From: an uncultured Bacteroidales bacterium
GTDB lineage: Bacteria; Bacteroidota; Bacteroidia; Bacteroidales; Muribaculaceae
Reading direction: 5' to 3'
NCBI GenBank assembly: GCA_902800715.1
Contig: CADCFN010000015.1
Location: forward strand, 83,459-147,458
DNA: 64,000 bases
Made by a program: the position numbers and the translations under genes. Below the pieces are notes generated by a model, which made no database searches, was not told where the DNA came from, and saw only the letters and a program-made list of their open reading frames with translations. Below, in pieces: positions 14,794 to 23,230 of this stretch; positions within the stretch are counted from its first letter, which is position 1, and each line of letters starts with the position of its first letter.

Positions 14794-16218
14794 CTACTTG
14801 AACAAATCATCCATGGTCAGCGTTTCAACAAATGTGGATGAATGCATTCCGTCCTTCAAACCATAGGTTGTTATCAACGTGGGCCATAATGCTCCTTTTG
14901 CACCTGTGTCCTGTTTAAAGGCTGCGGCTCGATTGCGTAATTTAATCGTTTCGGTGTTGTTCATGGAAAACTCAGCTTCGCTGTATTTCATTTCGCAAAG
15001 GTTGATGATTCCGTCTGCGCGATCAAGAATCATGTCTATTTGAGCTTTCGGTTGCGATTGCTTACTTTGCCACGAATAGAATTTTGTCGAAATCCGATCG
15101 ATGCCCAGGGCTTTCTTGATTTGAGTTACATGGGTCATGCAGACCCTCTCAAAGCACAGCCCCAACCATGTGTTGATTTCAGGTGTACCGATATGATTCG
15201 TCCAATAGTTGGTTTCGGCCTCTGCACGCGGAACGAATGTCAGATAAAACTGCGAATAGAAATCTGTTAGCTGATAAATAGCGGAACGATTGCTGATGCG
15301 TTTCTCTCTCACCACGTACTTTCGGATGATATCACAATTAACTAAGTCCTCCAACTTCTGGCTGAGCGTACCGTTTGGGGCAGTTCCAAGAGCAGAGCTT
15401 AACTCTTTGCGGGTCATACCATGTTTTACTTTTGATAATGTATTGACGATAGACATATAAGACTCAGGCGATTGAAACAATGTTGAATACAATCGTTTGT
15501 ATTCCCTGCGTAACTCCTCCTCTTCTCCAAAGAAAAGCCGGTCAATGTTTGTTGCAAAGCTCTCATTATGATGCAAAAGGCTCAAATAATAGGGCACTCC
15601 GCCAAGAGCCATGTATGCCTGTAAAACAGAAAGACGCTCCCACTTGAAATTGCGACTTTTTAGATATGTTTCGGTTTCATGAAGTGTGAATGGATGCAGA
15701 TGTATTTCGTGAGTAATGCGGTCATGGAGTCCGCCCTTATCATTAACAACATTTTTGATCATCCAAGATGTGGCACTGCCGCAAACAATTAATGTGAGAT
15801 TGTCTTGCATCGATGCCCATGAGTTCCAAAAGTATCCCAAGGCCCGCACAAAACCTGAGCGTTGTGTGTCCATGGATGGAAGTTCATCCAGGAATACGAT
15901 GCAACGTCGTTTCAATGTGACCTTTCGTTTTAGGTGCTCCTTCAATAACCTAAATGCTTCCATCCAGTTTTCAGGACGTTTGACGGTTTTCTTGCTATAT
16001 TCTTGGAGTGCATCTATAAACGCCTCCATTTGTTCCTCTGAAGTACCGTCAAGTACCCCAGTCATGGCAAAAGCCATTTTGCCATGAAACAAATGATTGA
16101 CCAAGAATGTTTTTCCCACACGTCTGCGACCATAAATGGCAACAAATTCAGGACGGTCTGAAGATGTGTATTCTGTCAACAGTTGTATCTCTTTTTCTCT
16201 GCCAATAAGCTTATCCAT
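14794..16218 (-). CDS. Archaeal-type STAND-like ATPase with DUF234 nuclease-like domain
   Basis: The 474-residue protein starts MDKLIGREKEIQLL, typical of the ATPase_2/DUF234 family. Walker A is AIYGRRRVGKT near residue 28-38 and Walker B is CIVFLDELPS near 115. A winged-helix segment (MTRKELSSALG) follows around residue 272. The C-terminal DUF234 part has a PD-(D/E)XK-like pattern, AQIDMILDRADGIINLCEMK. Such genes are abundant in Bacteroidales and linked with mobile regions; function is not settled. Its stop is 23 bases before the TOTE start. A -7 box TACCTTTG is at 16243-16250 on the minus strand, 25 bases before the ATG, and would drive both genes. Confidence 0.87.
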   Translation of the reverse strand: MDKLIGREKEIQLLTEYTSSDRPEFVAIYGRRRVGKTFLVNHLFHGKMAFAMTGVLDGTSEEQMEAFIDALQEYSKKTVKRPENWMEAFRLLKEHLKRKVTLKRRCIVFLDELPSMDTQRSGFVRALGYFWNSWASMQDNLTLIVCGSATSWMIKNVVNDKGGLHDRITHEIHLHPFTLHETETYLKSRNFKWERLSVLQAYMALGGVPYYLSLLHHNESFATNIDRLFFGEEEELRREYKRLYSTLFQSPESYMSIVNTLSKVKHGMTRKELSSALGTAPNGTLSQKLEDLVNCDIIRKYVVREKRISNRSAIYQLTDFYSQFYLTFVPRAEAETNYWTNHIGTPEINTWLGLCFERVCMTHVTQIKKALGIDRISTKFYSWQSKQSQPKAQIDMILDRADGIINLCEMKYSEAEFSMNNTETIKLRNRAAAFKQDTGAKGALWPTLITTYGLKDGMHSSTFVETLTMDDLFK

Positions 16219-16623
16219 AATGAAAGGTTAATTTGGTTGATGCAAAGGTATGATTATTATTTAAATCGACAATGAGTTTTGGCTAAAACTCGCAAAAAAT
16301 CTTTGTTTTAGCTGAAACTCATTTGTGATTTATGTCATTTGTGCTTCCCAAACTTCGTCATTTCAGATTTTGACTTCTTGATGTTAGCAATAGCTTTTGG
16401 AGCAAAGAACTCCAAAACAAAACGAGATATGGTGAGTTGAGCACAGATGCTTCAAGCCATCATTCAATGTCAGGAAAAAGGGGGGAATACAACGGGGGAA
16501 TAAAGTGGTAATAAGAAATCATAAATCGCTGAAAATCATTTACTTGAAAGCAATCTATTGGAGCCATCTAGCTCCAATAAAAACAAACGAGTAACCATCT
16601 GACAGATGGTTGCTCGTTGTTTG
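16219..16623. other. Intergenic region between the ATPase and tmRNA
   Basis: Contains the minus-strand promoter box TACCTTTG (16243-16250), a 17-base imperfect inverted repeat (16273-16289 and 16305-16321), a fragment of the structured element (GGGGGGAATACAA at 16480-16492), and the tmRNA terminator hairpin. No gene is supported. Confidence 0.7.
16589..16621 (-). terminator. tmRNA terminator
   Basis: Arms ACGAGTAACCATCTG and CAGATGGTTGCTCGT form a long stem directly after the tmRNA 3' end; on the minus strand it is followed by TTTGTTTTTATT. Confidence 0.8.
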
Positions 16624-17020
16624 TGGAGCTGGAGGGGTTTGAACCCTCGTCCAAACGTGGAACTAATAAGGTTTCTACATGCTTAGTCTTGGCTTGGTTT
16701 TCGACCGCTGGCAGGCCCGAGACAACCAACCGGCGGCTTATCCTCTAAATTTCGGACTCGGCCCGAGGCTTACCTTGTCCTATCGCCGATATTCCTGCAC
16801 CACCGTTTCAACCCGCCTCGGCGCGAGGGCAGTTGGGTGATGTCTCGTCACTGCCCCTTGGGCAGCGATAAAGCCGAACTTACTGTGCTTCGGTTAGGCA
16901 GCGAGAGCGTAGTTGTTTTCGCCATTTAATTGAGTCAATGACTGAGATTTAAGAGCATTGCCATTATCGCTCTGCATGCTTGCTTACCACCTCTACACGC
17001 TGTCAAAGCCAGTCAGCCCC
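16624..17020 (-). ncRNA. ssrA: Transfer-messenger RNA (tmRNA)
   Basis: On the minus strand the RNA begins GGGGCUGACUGGCUUUGACAG and ends GGUUCAAACCCCUCCAGCUCCA, whose T-arm and acceptor stem (GGGGCUG with CAGCUCC) are clear. The tag reading frame AATGGCGAAAACAACTACGC continues to TAA and encodes NGENNYALAA, like other Bacteroidetes tags. Several pseudoknot stems are present. CCA is not encoded exactly (ACAA follows). tmRNA rescues stalled ribosomes and tags the nascent chain for proteolysis. A -7 box TACTTTTG lies at 17050-17057. Its 3' end is a known integration site for mobile elements, matching the island that ends here. Confidence 0.97.
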
Positions 17021-17049
17021 AATAGTATGTGTCCGCAGTAAACGGGCTG

Positions 17050-17057
17050 CAAAAGTA
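17050..17057 (-). promoter_or_regulatory. Candidate tmRNA promoter
   Basis: TACTTTTG on the minus strand, about 30 bases before the mature 5' end, consistent with a short processed leader. Confidence 0.65.
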
Positions 17058-17127
17058 CTACAATTTCTGTGCCAAACAAGCGATTTGGCGCATTTTTTTT
17101 GAAAAAAAACTTGAAAAAGTGTGATGA

Positions 17128-17754
17128 CTATGTGGTTTCCTCGGTCAATTCGTGGTAAAAAGGAGACTCTTCAGGAATAAATGAGCCCGACTGCAGGTAG
17201 CGGTAGATGTGCAGGCATGCCCAGGCGTCAATGGCTGCGTAACGCTGCTGGGCGTCGGTGAGTTGGGGGGCTTCCCAGTTGGAGAGCTGCTGGCCTTTGC
17301 TGATTTTTTGCTGGAAAAGGATGGCAAAGATCTTCTGCAGGCTCATGTCCGTAATTTGATACTTTGTGACCAACTGTTGCAGCTCGATGAATCCTGCGGG
17401 ATGGATGTCGCAGACGCGGGTGAGCTGGTGGAAGTCGTCGGGAGTCGACAGACCGACCTTGGTGTGACTGTTGTCTTCGAGGAATTGCTTGAGTGGGGCG
17501 GGGATGCCGGTCTTGTTCAGGCGGAACAGGAAGGCATGGTCGTCGGTAGCCAGTTGCAGCAGGGCGACGTTGTGGCGCTCGCCGCGGCGGAAGCAGGGTC
17601 GCGTCTCGGTGTCAAAGCCGACGATGCTTGCCGTGCACAGTGCAGTGACGGCGCTTTTTACCTGAGAGATGGCGTCGATGATATGGATTTGCCCCTCGAA
17701 GGTGACAAGGGGCATCTGGTTTATTGTCTGTTTTTCTATCGAGACGATGTGCAT
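17128..17754 (-). CDS. 3'-5' exonuclease of the DEDDy/RNase D type
   Basis: The protein starts MHIVSIEKQ and is about 208 residues. Motif I is VGFDTETRP, a central segment includes HTKVGLSTPDDFHQL, and motif III is QRYAAIDAWACLHIYR (the YxxxD form). These are the metal-binding acids of the RNase D-like DEDDy family; it probably trims RNA or DNA 3' ends in the cytoplasm. The ATG at 17754 was chosen because a -7 box TACCTTTG sits at 17763-17770; the longer reading from 17850 would start upstream of the promoter. No HRDC domain, so shorter than classic RNase D. Confidence 0.85.
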   Translation of the reverse strand: MHIVSIEKQTINQMPLVTFEGQIHIIDAISQVKSAVTALCTASIVGFDTETRPCFRRGERHNVALLQLATDDHAFLFRLNKTGIPAPLKQFLEDNSHTKVGLSTPDDFHQLTRVCDIHPAGFIELQQLVTKYQITDMSLQKIFAILFQQKISKGQQLSNWEAPQLTDAQQRYAAIDAWACLHIYRYLQSGSFIPEESPFYHELTEETT

Positions 17755-17762
17755 ATCGCCTG

Positions 17763-17770
17763 CAAAGGTA
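17763..17770 (-). promoter_or_regulatory. Promoter that sets the exonuclease start
   Basis: TACCTTTG on the minus strand, only 8 bases before the ATG at 17754; it rules out the ATG at 17850. Confidence 0.65.
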
Positions 17771-17836
17771 CAATTTTTTGCTGAATAGTTGATAGAGAAT
17801 AGTGAATATTGAATGGTAATTGTTGTTGCTTGATGT

Positions 17837-20053
17837 TTATAGGCGGTCAACTTGCTTGACTCCCTTGACGTTAAGGATTTTCTTGGTCAGCTCGTCGAGC
17901 AGGGTGATGTCGCTGACGTTGACGGTGAGCACGCCCTCGAACAGGCCGCCTTGGGACTGGATGCTGATGCTGCGCAGCAGGCAGTTGTCGGTCTTGTTGA
18001 TGACCGAGGTGATGGATGCCACGATGCCGATGTCGTCACGACCCAGCACCTTGAGCGAGGCGACGAACTGGCTGCCGGCCTTTCCGGTCCAGCGTGTGCG
18101 GATGATACGGTACGGGTAGCGTCCCTTGAGGTGCTTGAGGTTCTTGCAGTCAACGCGGTGAATCTTGATGGCGCCGTCGCTGGCGATAAAGCCCTCGATG
18201 CGATCGCCGTAGATGGGGTTGCAGCAGTGGGCCAGCTTGTAGTTCACGCCTTTCACATCGTCGCCGATGGTGAGGATGTCGTCGCTGGCGCGTGCCACAT
18301 TAGCGGTCGGTTGCTGCAGGACGAATTCGTCGGCGGTGCCGCGGCTGGTGGCCTCGTTCTGCTTGGTGGTGAGCGCCTCATATTGCTCCACGACGTCGTT
18401 CACGTCGATGACGTCTTCCTGGATGGCAGCATAGAACTCAATGGTCGTCTTGTAGCCCATCTTCTTGATGACACGTGCCAGTGTGGCGTCGTCAGGCTCT
18501 ATCTTGCGGTTCTTGAAGCGCCGTTGCAGGGTTTCCCTCGCCAGTTGCGCCTGATGGGCACGCCGCTCGTTGATGGCGTTCTTGATTTTGTTGCGTGCTT
18601 TGCTGGTGACGGCGATTTTGAGCCAGTCGAGACGCGGCGACTGCGTTGCCGATGTGATTACCTCGACTGTGTCACCGCTCTTAAGGCGGTAGTTGATTTT
18701 CTGGTTCTTCCCGTCCACTTTGCCGCCCATGCAGGTGCTGCCCACGCGCGTGTGGATGTGGAAGGCAAAGTCGAGTAGGGTAGCGCCCTGCGGCAGGCGG
18801 ATGAGGTCACCCTTAGGCGTGAAGACGAACACCTCGTCGTTATACAGGTTGGTGTCCATGTTGCGCATGAGGCTCATCTGTCCTTCCTGTCCGCTCGCCT
18901 CAAGCATCTCGCGCACCTCGTTCATCCACTTGTCGGCGTCACCATCACTCTTGATGCCCTTGTAGCGCCAGTGTGCGGCGACACCGCGCTCGGCGGTCTC
19001 GTCCATGCGCTTGGTGCGTATCTGCACCTCCACCCACTTGTCGCCGGGACCGTACACGGTGATGTGCAGAGACTCATAGCCGTTGCTCTTGGGGATGGTA
19101 ATCCAGTCCTTGAAGCGTGACGTGTTGGCGCGGTAGATGTCGGTGACGATGCTGTATGCAAGCCAGCAGGCACGCTTCTCGTCCTTGGACGAGGTGTCCA
19201 GGATGATGCGTATGGCAAACAGGTCATAGATGCCGTTCAGGTCCACATCCTGTTTCTGCATCTTCTGCCAGATGCTGTTGATGGACTTGGTGCGTCCCTT
19301 GAGCTCATATTTCAACCCTTCGGCATCCAGCCGTTCTTGAATCGGTTTGATGAAGTCCTCGACATATTTGTCGCGTTCTTCTTTGGTCGCACGCAGGCGT
19401 TCTGCGATTTGTGAGAACACCTTGCGGTTCAAGTACTTGAGTGAGATGTCCTCTAGCTCGTTCTTGATGGCATACAGACCCAGCTTGTGTGCCAGCGGAG
19501 CATACAGGTAGCGCGACTCACTGGCTATCTCGTGGACAAATTTCTCGTTGGGATGATGGTTGATGGCGCGCATGAGGGCGAGACGGTCCACCGTCATGAT
19601 AAGGATGACGCGCACGTCCTCGGCAAAGGTGAGCAGCAGCTTGTGGAAATTCTCGTTCTCGACAGCAGCCTGCTTTTTATAAAGCGGTGCCACATGTAGC
19701 AGACCGTGTACCACGCGGGCGATGTCGTCGTCAAACAATGACCTGATGCGCTCAACGTCAAGGTAGTCACCGCGGCACAGGTTGTAGATGATTGTGGCGA
19801 TGACCATCGTGCGGTCGGGCGCGATGCTTTCACACAGGGCCAGCGCAGTGCGCAGGTGGCGCACTACGGGATTCAGCCCGTACTGGTCACGCTTGAATAC
19901 CTTGCCCGTAGCGATGCCCTGTTCGACCAGTCGATGGACGGTATTGATGTCACTGACCGACAGTTGGCTGCCGAGCTTGGTGTTCAAGTCCTTAACCATC
20001 TGCAGCACTTCTTGCCGCTCCTCTTGTGTGAAGTATTCCTGTATCGTTGTCAT
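17837..20053 (-). CDS. relA: RelA/SpoT-family (p)ppGpp synthetase with a degenerate HD domain
   Basis: The 738-residue protein has the full long-Rsh layout: HD-like region (~40-190), synthetase (~230-350, with KGRTKSINSIWQKM, YDLFAIRIIL, NGYESLHITVYGP and VEVQIRTKRMDETAE), TGS (~390-450, VFTPKGDLIRLP), helical region and C-terminal ACT (~660-738). Synthetase residues look intact. The HD domain is not: where bifunctional enzymes read LLHDVVEDT this reads IIYNLCRGD, and DRLHNMRT reads DRLALMRA. So hydrolysis of ppGpp is unlikely, making this a RelA-like alarmone producer; a separate SpoT is expected elsewhere. A perfect palindrome lies in its leader (20056-20075). Confidence 0.93.
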   Translation of the reverse strand: MTTIQEYFTQEERQEVLQMVKDLNTKLGSQLSVSDINTVHRLVEQGIATGKVFKRDQYGLNPVVRHLRTALALCESIAPDRTMVIATIIYNLCRGDYLDVERIRSLFDDDIARVVHGLLHVAPLYKKQAAVENENFHKLLLTFAEDVRVILIMTVDRLALMRAINHHPNEKFVHEIASESRYLYAPLAHKLGLYAIKNELEDISLKYLNRKVFSQIAERLRATKEERDKYVEDFIKPIQERLDAEGLKYELKGRTKSINSIWQKMQKQDVDLNGIYDLFAIRIILDTSSKDEKRACWLAYSIVTDIYRANTSRFKDWITIPKSNGYESLHITVYGPGDKWVEVQIRTKRMDETAERGVAAHWRYKGIKSDGDADKWMNEVREMLEASGQEGQMSLMRNMDTNLYNDEVFVFTPKGDLIRLPQGATLLDFAFHIHTRVGSTCMGGKVDGKNQKINYRLKSGDTVEVITSATQSPRLDWLKIAVTSKARNKIKNAINERRAHQAQLARETLQRRFKNRKIEPDDATLARVIKKMGYKTTIEFYAAIQEDVIDVNDVVEQYEALTTKQNEATSRGTADEFVLQQPTANVARASDDILTIGDDVKGVNYKLAHCCNPIYGDRIEGFIASDGAIKIHRVDCKNLKHLKGRYPYRIIRTRWTGKAGSQFVASLKVLGRDDIGIVASITSVINKTDNCLLRSISIQSQGGLFEGVLTVNVSDITLLDELTKKILNVKGVKQVDRL

Positions 20054-20055
20054 TG

Positions 20056-20075
20056 GTGATTTTTGTAAAAATCAC
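20056..20075. promoter_or_regulatory. Perfect palindrome in the relA leader
   Basis: GTGATTTTT-GT-AAAAATCAC (9-bp arms) sits between the minus-strand -7 box TAAATTTG (20077-20084) and the ATG at 20053, at the predicted transcription start. It could be an operator or a 5' hairpin. Confidence 0.55.
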
Positions 20076-20127
20076 GCAAATTTAATGATTTTGTCTCGAT
20101 TTGCTTGCATGAACGTGAATAAAAAAC

Positions 20128-20135
20128 TAATTTTG
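20128..20135 (+). promoter_or_regulatory. Candidate promoter of the DUF4301 gene
   Basis: TAATTTTG on the plus strand, 24 bases before the ATG at 20160. Confidence 0.55.
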
Positions 20136-20159
20136 GGACAAAATTAATTATCTAGTAAT

Positions 20160-21683
20160 ATGTGGAACGAGAATGATAAAAAATTGATGGCAGCCAAGGG
20201 CATCACCGAGTCTGTGATTGAGGCTCAACTCAAGCGTTTCGAGACTGGATTCCCATGGCTCAAGTTAGAGGCAGCGGCAACAGTTGGCAAGGGCATTATG
20301 CGCCTCGATGCCAAGCAGCAGGCCCAGTGTATCAAGTTGTGGAAGGAATTTCAGGGTGGGGGAGCCTCGATTGAGAAGTTCCAGCCCGCCTCGGGTGCGG
20401 CAAGCCGCATGTTCAAGAACCTGTTCGCCTTCATCAACGAGGGCAAGTCTGCACCCCAGACCGATTTCGAGCGCGAGTTTTTTGACGGCATTACCCAATT
20501 TGCATTCTATCCTCTGCTAAACAAGACCTGTGTCACGCTTTACAAGAGCAACGTCAGCGAGCTCATTGAGGCTGGACGTTATGCCGACGTGTTGCGCGCC
20601 TTGCTTTTGCCCGAGGGCATGAATTATGGCTCGCTGCCCAAGGGATTGCTGCGTTTCCACCGTGCAGCGGCAGGTTCGGTTCACACGCCGCTCGAGGAAC
20701 ACCTCGAGGAAGGCGCCCAGTATGCCGCCGACAGCGACCGTTGCGTGCGCATCCATTTCACCGTGTCGCCCGAGCATCGCAGCGGCTTCGAGAAACTCAT
20801 CAAGGCCAAGGTGCCCCTCATGGAGAAGGTGTGGGGCGTGAAATACGATATCACGCTTAGCGAGCAGAAGGCTTCGACCGACACCATCGCCGTGAACATG
20901 GACAATACCCCTTACCGTGACGCCAACGGCAACCTGCTGTTCCGTCCTGCCGGACATGGCGCTCTGCTCGAGAACCTCAACGAGCGTGATGCCGACGTCG
21001 TGTTCATCAAGAATGTGGATAACGTGGTGCCCCTGCGTCTGCGCAGCGTGAGCACACGCTTCAAGAAAATCATTGGCGGATACCTCGTTCAGGTGCAGCG
21101 CCAATTGAAGAAATATCTCGAGATGCTTGACAAGGAGAATGTCAAGGCCAGTGACCTCAAGGCGATGTTGCGCTATGCCAAGCAGACCCTGTGTATCATC
21201 GACACGGCTACCGACTCGATGGATGATGCAGCGCTTGCAGCATGGTTGCGTGACAAGTTCAACAGGCCTATCCGCGTGTGTGGCGTTGTGCCCAACGAGG
21301 GCGAGCCTGGTGGCGGTCCCTATCTGGCTTATAACGCCGACGGCTCGGCTTCTCCCCAAATCCTTGAGTCAGCACAGATTAACCCCGACGACCCTGCTGC
21401 TGTCGAGATGATGAAGGGTGGCACCCACTTCAACCCGGTGGACCTCGTGTGCTACATCAAGGACTACAAGGGCATCAAGTTTGACCTGCGCAAGTTTGTC
21501 GATGCCGAGACGGGTTTCATCAGTGTCAAGAGCAAGGACGGCGTCGATATCAAGGCACTGGAGCTGCCCGGCTTGTGGAACGGCTCAATGAGCAACTGGA
21601 ACACCATCTTCGTTGAGGTGCCCATCGACACCTTCAACCCGGTCAAGACTGTCAACGACCTGTTGCGCCGCACTCACCAGTAA
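20160..21683 (+). CDS. DUF4301 family protein
   Basis: The 507-residue cytoplasmic protein matches the Bacteroidetes-specific DUF4301 family in length and in blocks such as KFQPASGAASRMFKNLFAF near residue 75, YGSLPKGLLRFH, and the C-terminal GGGPYLAYNADGS and GGTHFNPVDLVCYIKDY. The SGAASRMFK segment resembles the phosphate-binding start of nucleotidyltransferases, so a sugar-nucleotide activity is possible but unproven. It is divergent from relA, with a 106-base shared intergenic region, and is followed by a periplasmic thioredoxin 37 bases downstream, probably co-transcribed. Confidence 0.85.
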   Translation: MWNENDKKLMAAKGITESVIEAQLKRFETGFPWLKLEAAATVGKGIMRLDAKQQAQCIKLWKEFQGGGASIEKFQPASGAASRMFKNLFAFINEGKSAPQTDFEREFFDGITQFAFYPLLNKTCVTLYKSNVSELIEAGRYADVLRALLLPEGMNYGSLPKGLLRFHRAAAGSVHTPLEEHLEEGAQYAADSDRCVRIHFTVSPEHRSGFEKLIKAKVPLMEKVWGVKYDITLSEQKASTDTIAVNMDNTPYRDANGNLLFRPAGHGALLENLNERDADVVFIKNVDNVVPLRLRSVSTRFKKIIGGYLVQVQRQLKKYLEMLDKENVKASDLKAMLRYAKQTLCIIDTATDSMDDAALAAWLRDKFNRPIRVCGVVPNEGEPGGGPYLAYNADGSASPQILESAQINPDDPAAVEMMKGGTHFNPVDLVCYIKDYKGIKFDLRKFVDAETGFISVKSKDGVDIKALELPGLWNGSMSNWNTIFVEVPIDTFNPVKTVNDLLRRTHQ

Positions 21684-21697
21684 CTTGAGGATTCCAT

Positions 21698-21720
21698 CAA
21701 AAACTAGAAACTAGAAACTA
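21698..21720 (+). repeat. AACTAGA heptad repeat before the thioredoxin gene
   Basis: AACTAGA is repeated 2-3 times and ends exactly at the ATG at 21721. Similar heptads precede 23931 and 56330. Confidence 0.6.
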
Positions 21721-22173
21721 ATGAAAAAAATACTGTTTTTCTTGCTGGTGGCGCTGTCACTGGCCTTTGGAGCCAACGCGCAACGGTATCATGTTGATGA
21801 GGATGGGGACACCACCTATGTGGTTCAGACCATCAATCAGGACCAGTTCAAGGACGTGATTGCCGACTGGGAAGCAAGAGACTGGAATGTGGTCAGCCCA
21901 CGTCCCGTCGTGGTGGATTTCTATGCCGACTGGTGCCGGCCCTGCAAGCGCTTGGCGCCCATCCTGGACGACGTTGTCCAGCACTACCAGGGCGAGGTGG
22001 ACTTCTACCGCATCAACGTGGATGATAACCCCGACATCGCCGCCGCATTTGAGGTTCGCAGCATCCCCATGCTGCTCATCTGCCCGCTGGAGGGTGACCC
22101 CAAGACCGTCACAGGCCTCTATCCCATGCAGGAATACATCCGTGTCATCAACCTGGCTTTGGGCAGGCATTGA
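21721..22173 (+). CDS. Periplasmic thioredoxin-fold protein
   Basis: The 150-residue protein has a signal peptide (MKKILFFLLVALSLAFGANA, cleavage near residue 20) and a thioredoxin domain. The redox site is WCRPC in VVVDFYADWCRPCKRLAP (about residues 70-74), and the cis-proline segment is EVRSIPMLLI. It is therefore a secreted disulfide reductase or oxidase in the periplasm. The site CRPC differs from the CGPC of cytoplasmic thioredoxin. A ~40-residue linker before the domain contains no lipobox. Likely co-transcribed with the DUF4301 gene. A strong terminator follows. Confidence 0.87.
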   Translation: MKKILFFLLVALSLAFGANAQRYHVDEDGDTTYVVQTINQDQFKDVIADWEARDWNVVSPRPVVVDFYADWCRPCKRLAPILDDVVQHYQGEVDFYRINVDDNPDIAAAFEVRSIPMLLICPLEGDPKTVTGLYPMQEYIRVINLALGRH

Positions 22174-22205
22174 CACAACCCTTTCTGCTAAGCGATTTAC
22201 TCAAC

Positions 22206-22264
22206 ACTGAGGACAACTGCAGACAACCACATGAAAGTGTTGTCGACAGTTGTCCTCAGTTTGT
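22206..22264 (+). terminator. Terminator after the thioredoxin gene
   Basis: Arms ACTGAGGACAACTG (22206-22219) and CAGTTGTCCTCAGT (22247-22260) are perfect, with inner pairing GACAAC/GTTGTC, then TTTGTTTGTG. Confidence 0.8.
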
Positions 22265-22387
22265 TTGTGCAGTTTGGTCATGTTTTGGGGGCTTTGCATC
22301 TTGGTGGCGTGCCTTGATGGACTGGGTATTCCTTGCGTGAAATCTCAAAAAAACTTCAAAGGGTATTGTCATTTCAGAAAATTGTTG

Positions 22388-22395
22388 TAACTTTG
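22388..22395 (+). promoter_or_regulatory. Promoter of the S6-S18-L9 operon
   Basis: TAACTTTG matches TAnnTTTG, 51 bases before rpsF. The leader may include an S6/S18 autoregulatory structure, which I could not confirm. Confidence 0.6.
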
Positions 22396-22445
22396 CCCCG
22401 CTTTTTTGGCACAACAATTATTAATTAACTTATTTTTAACGATTT

Positions 22446-22871
22446 ATGAACAAATACGAAACCGTTTTCATTTTAACTCCCGTTTTGTCTGATGATCAGA
22501 TGAAGGAAACGGTAGAAAAGTTCAAGAAGGTGCTCACCGACAACGGCTGCACTATCGAGAACGAAGAGAACTGGGGACTGCGCAAGCTCGCATATCCCAT
22601 CGAGAACAAGAACACTGGTTTTTACAACCTGATTGAGTTTGAGGGTGAAGCCACCATCGTCGACAAGCTGGAAACTGCTTATCGCCGTGATGAGAAGGTC
22701 ATTCGTTTCCTCACTTTCCGCCTGGACAAGTACGCTGCTGAGTACGCTGTTAAGCGTCGCGCCGTGCGCAAGGCCAAGCAGGAAGAGCGCGCTGCCGCCG
22801 AGGCCGCCGAGAAAGAGGCTCCCGTAGTTGCTGAGGCTCCCGCCGAGGCTCCTGAGAATGAGGAGGCTTAA
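22446..22871 (+). CDS. rpsF: 30S ribosomal protein S6
   Basis: The 141-residue protein begins [21 protein letters not shown] and contains [20 protein letters not shown] and [18 protein letters not shown], the standard S6 fold that binds S18 on the platform of the small subunit. After residue ~100 there is a ~40-residue tail rich in Ala, Glu and Pro ([16 protein letters not shown]), longer than in Escherichia coli. First gene of the usual rpsF-rpsR-rplI operon, with rpsR 40 bases downstream. Confidence 0.97.
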   Translation: MNKYETVFILTPVLSDDQMKETVEKFKKVLTDNGCTIENEENWGLRKLAYPIENKNTGFYNLIEFEGEATIVDKLETAYRRDEKVIRFLTFRLDKYAAEYAVKRRAVRKAKQEERAAAEAAEKEAPVVAEAPAEAPENEEA

Positions 22872-22911
22872 GTGAATTTCAACGTGTAAAACTTAATTTA
22901 GGAAGTAAAAA

Positions 22912-23199
22912 ATGGCACAAGAACAAATGAGGCCCAACAATCAGGGCGAAATCCGTTATCTGACTCCGCTGTCAGTTGACACCCGCAAGAAGAAATACTG
23001 CCGCTTCAAACGCAGTGGTATCAAGTACATCGACTACAAGGATCCCGAATTCTTGAAGAAGTTCCTCAACGAGCAAGGCAAAATCCTGCCCCGTCGCATC
23101 ACCGGTACTTCGCTGAAGTTCCAGCGCCGCGTGGCTAAGGCTGTGAAGCGTGCCCGTCATCTGGCATTGCTGCCCTATGTGACCGACTTGATGAAATAA
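22912..23199 (+). CDS. rpsR: 30S ribosomal protein S18
   Basis: The 95-residue protein shows [19 protein letters not shown], the C-terminal [20 protein letters not shown] block and [12 protein letters not shown], which are S18 hallmarks. It pairs with S6 on the 30S platform. Length is normal for Bacteroidetes. The start is the ATG at 22912; rplI follows 31 bases after the stop. Confidence 0.97.
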   Translation: MAQEQMRPNNQGEIRYLTPLSVDTRKKKYCRFKRSGIKYIDYKDPEFLKKFLNEQGKILPRRITGTSLKFQRRVAKAVKRARHLALLPYVTDLMK

Positions 23200-23230
23200 A
23201 CAACACGATTACACAAAGGAGGAAACAATT

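Noticed and set aside
11906-16218. A BREX, DISARM or Druantia system
   Set aside because: Only a TOTE-type primase-helicase and a DUF234 ATPase are present; methylase, PglZ and DUF1998 genes are absent.
16924-16944. A stray CRISPR repeat or anti-repeat inside tmRNA
   Set aside because: Only 14 bases match, in the same sense rather than antisense, and Cas12a needs no tracrRNA.
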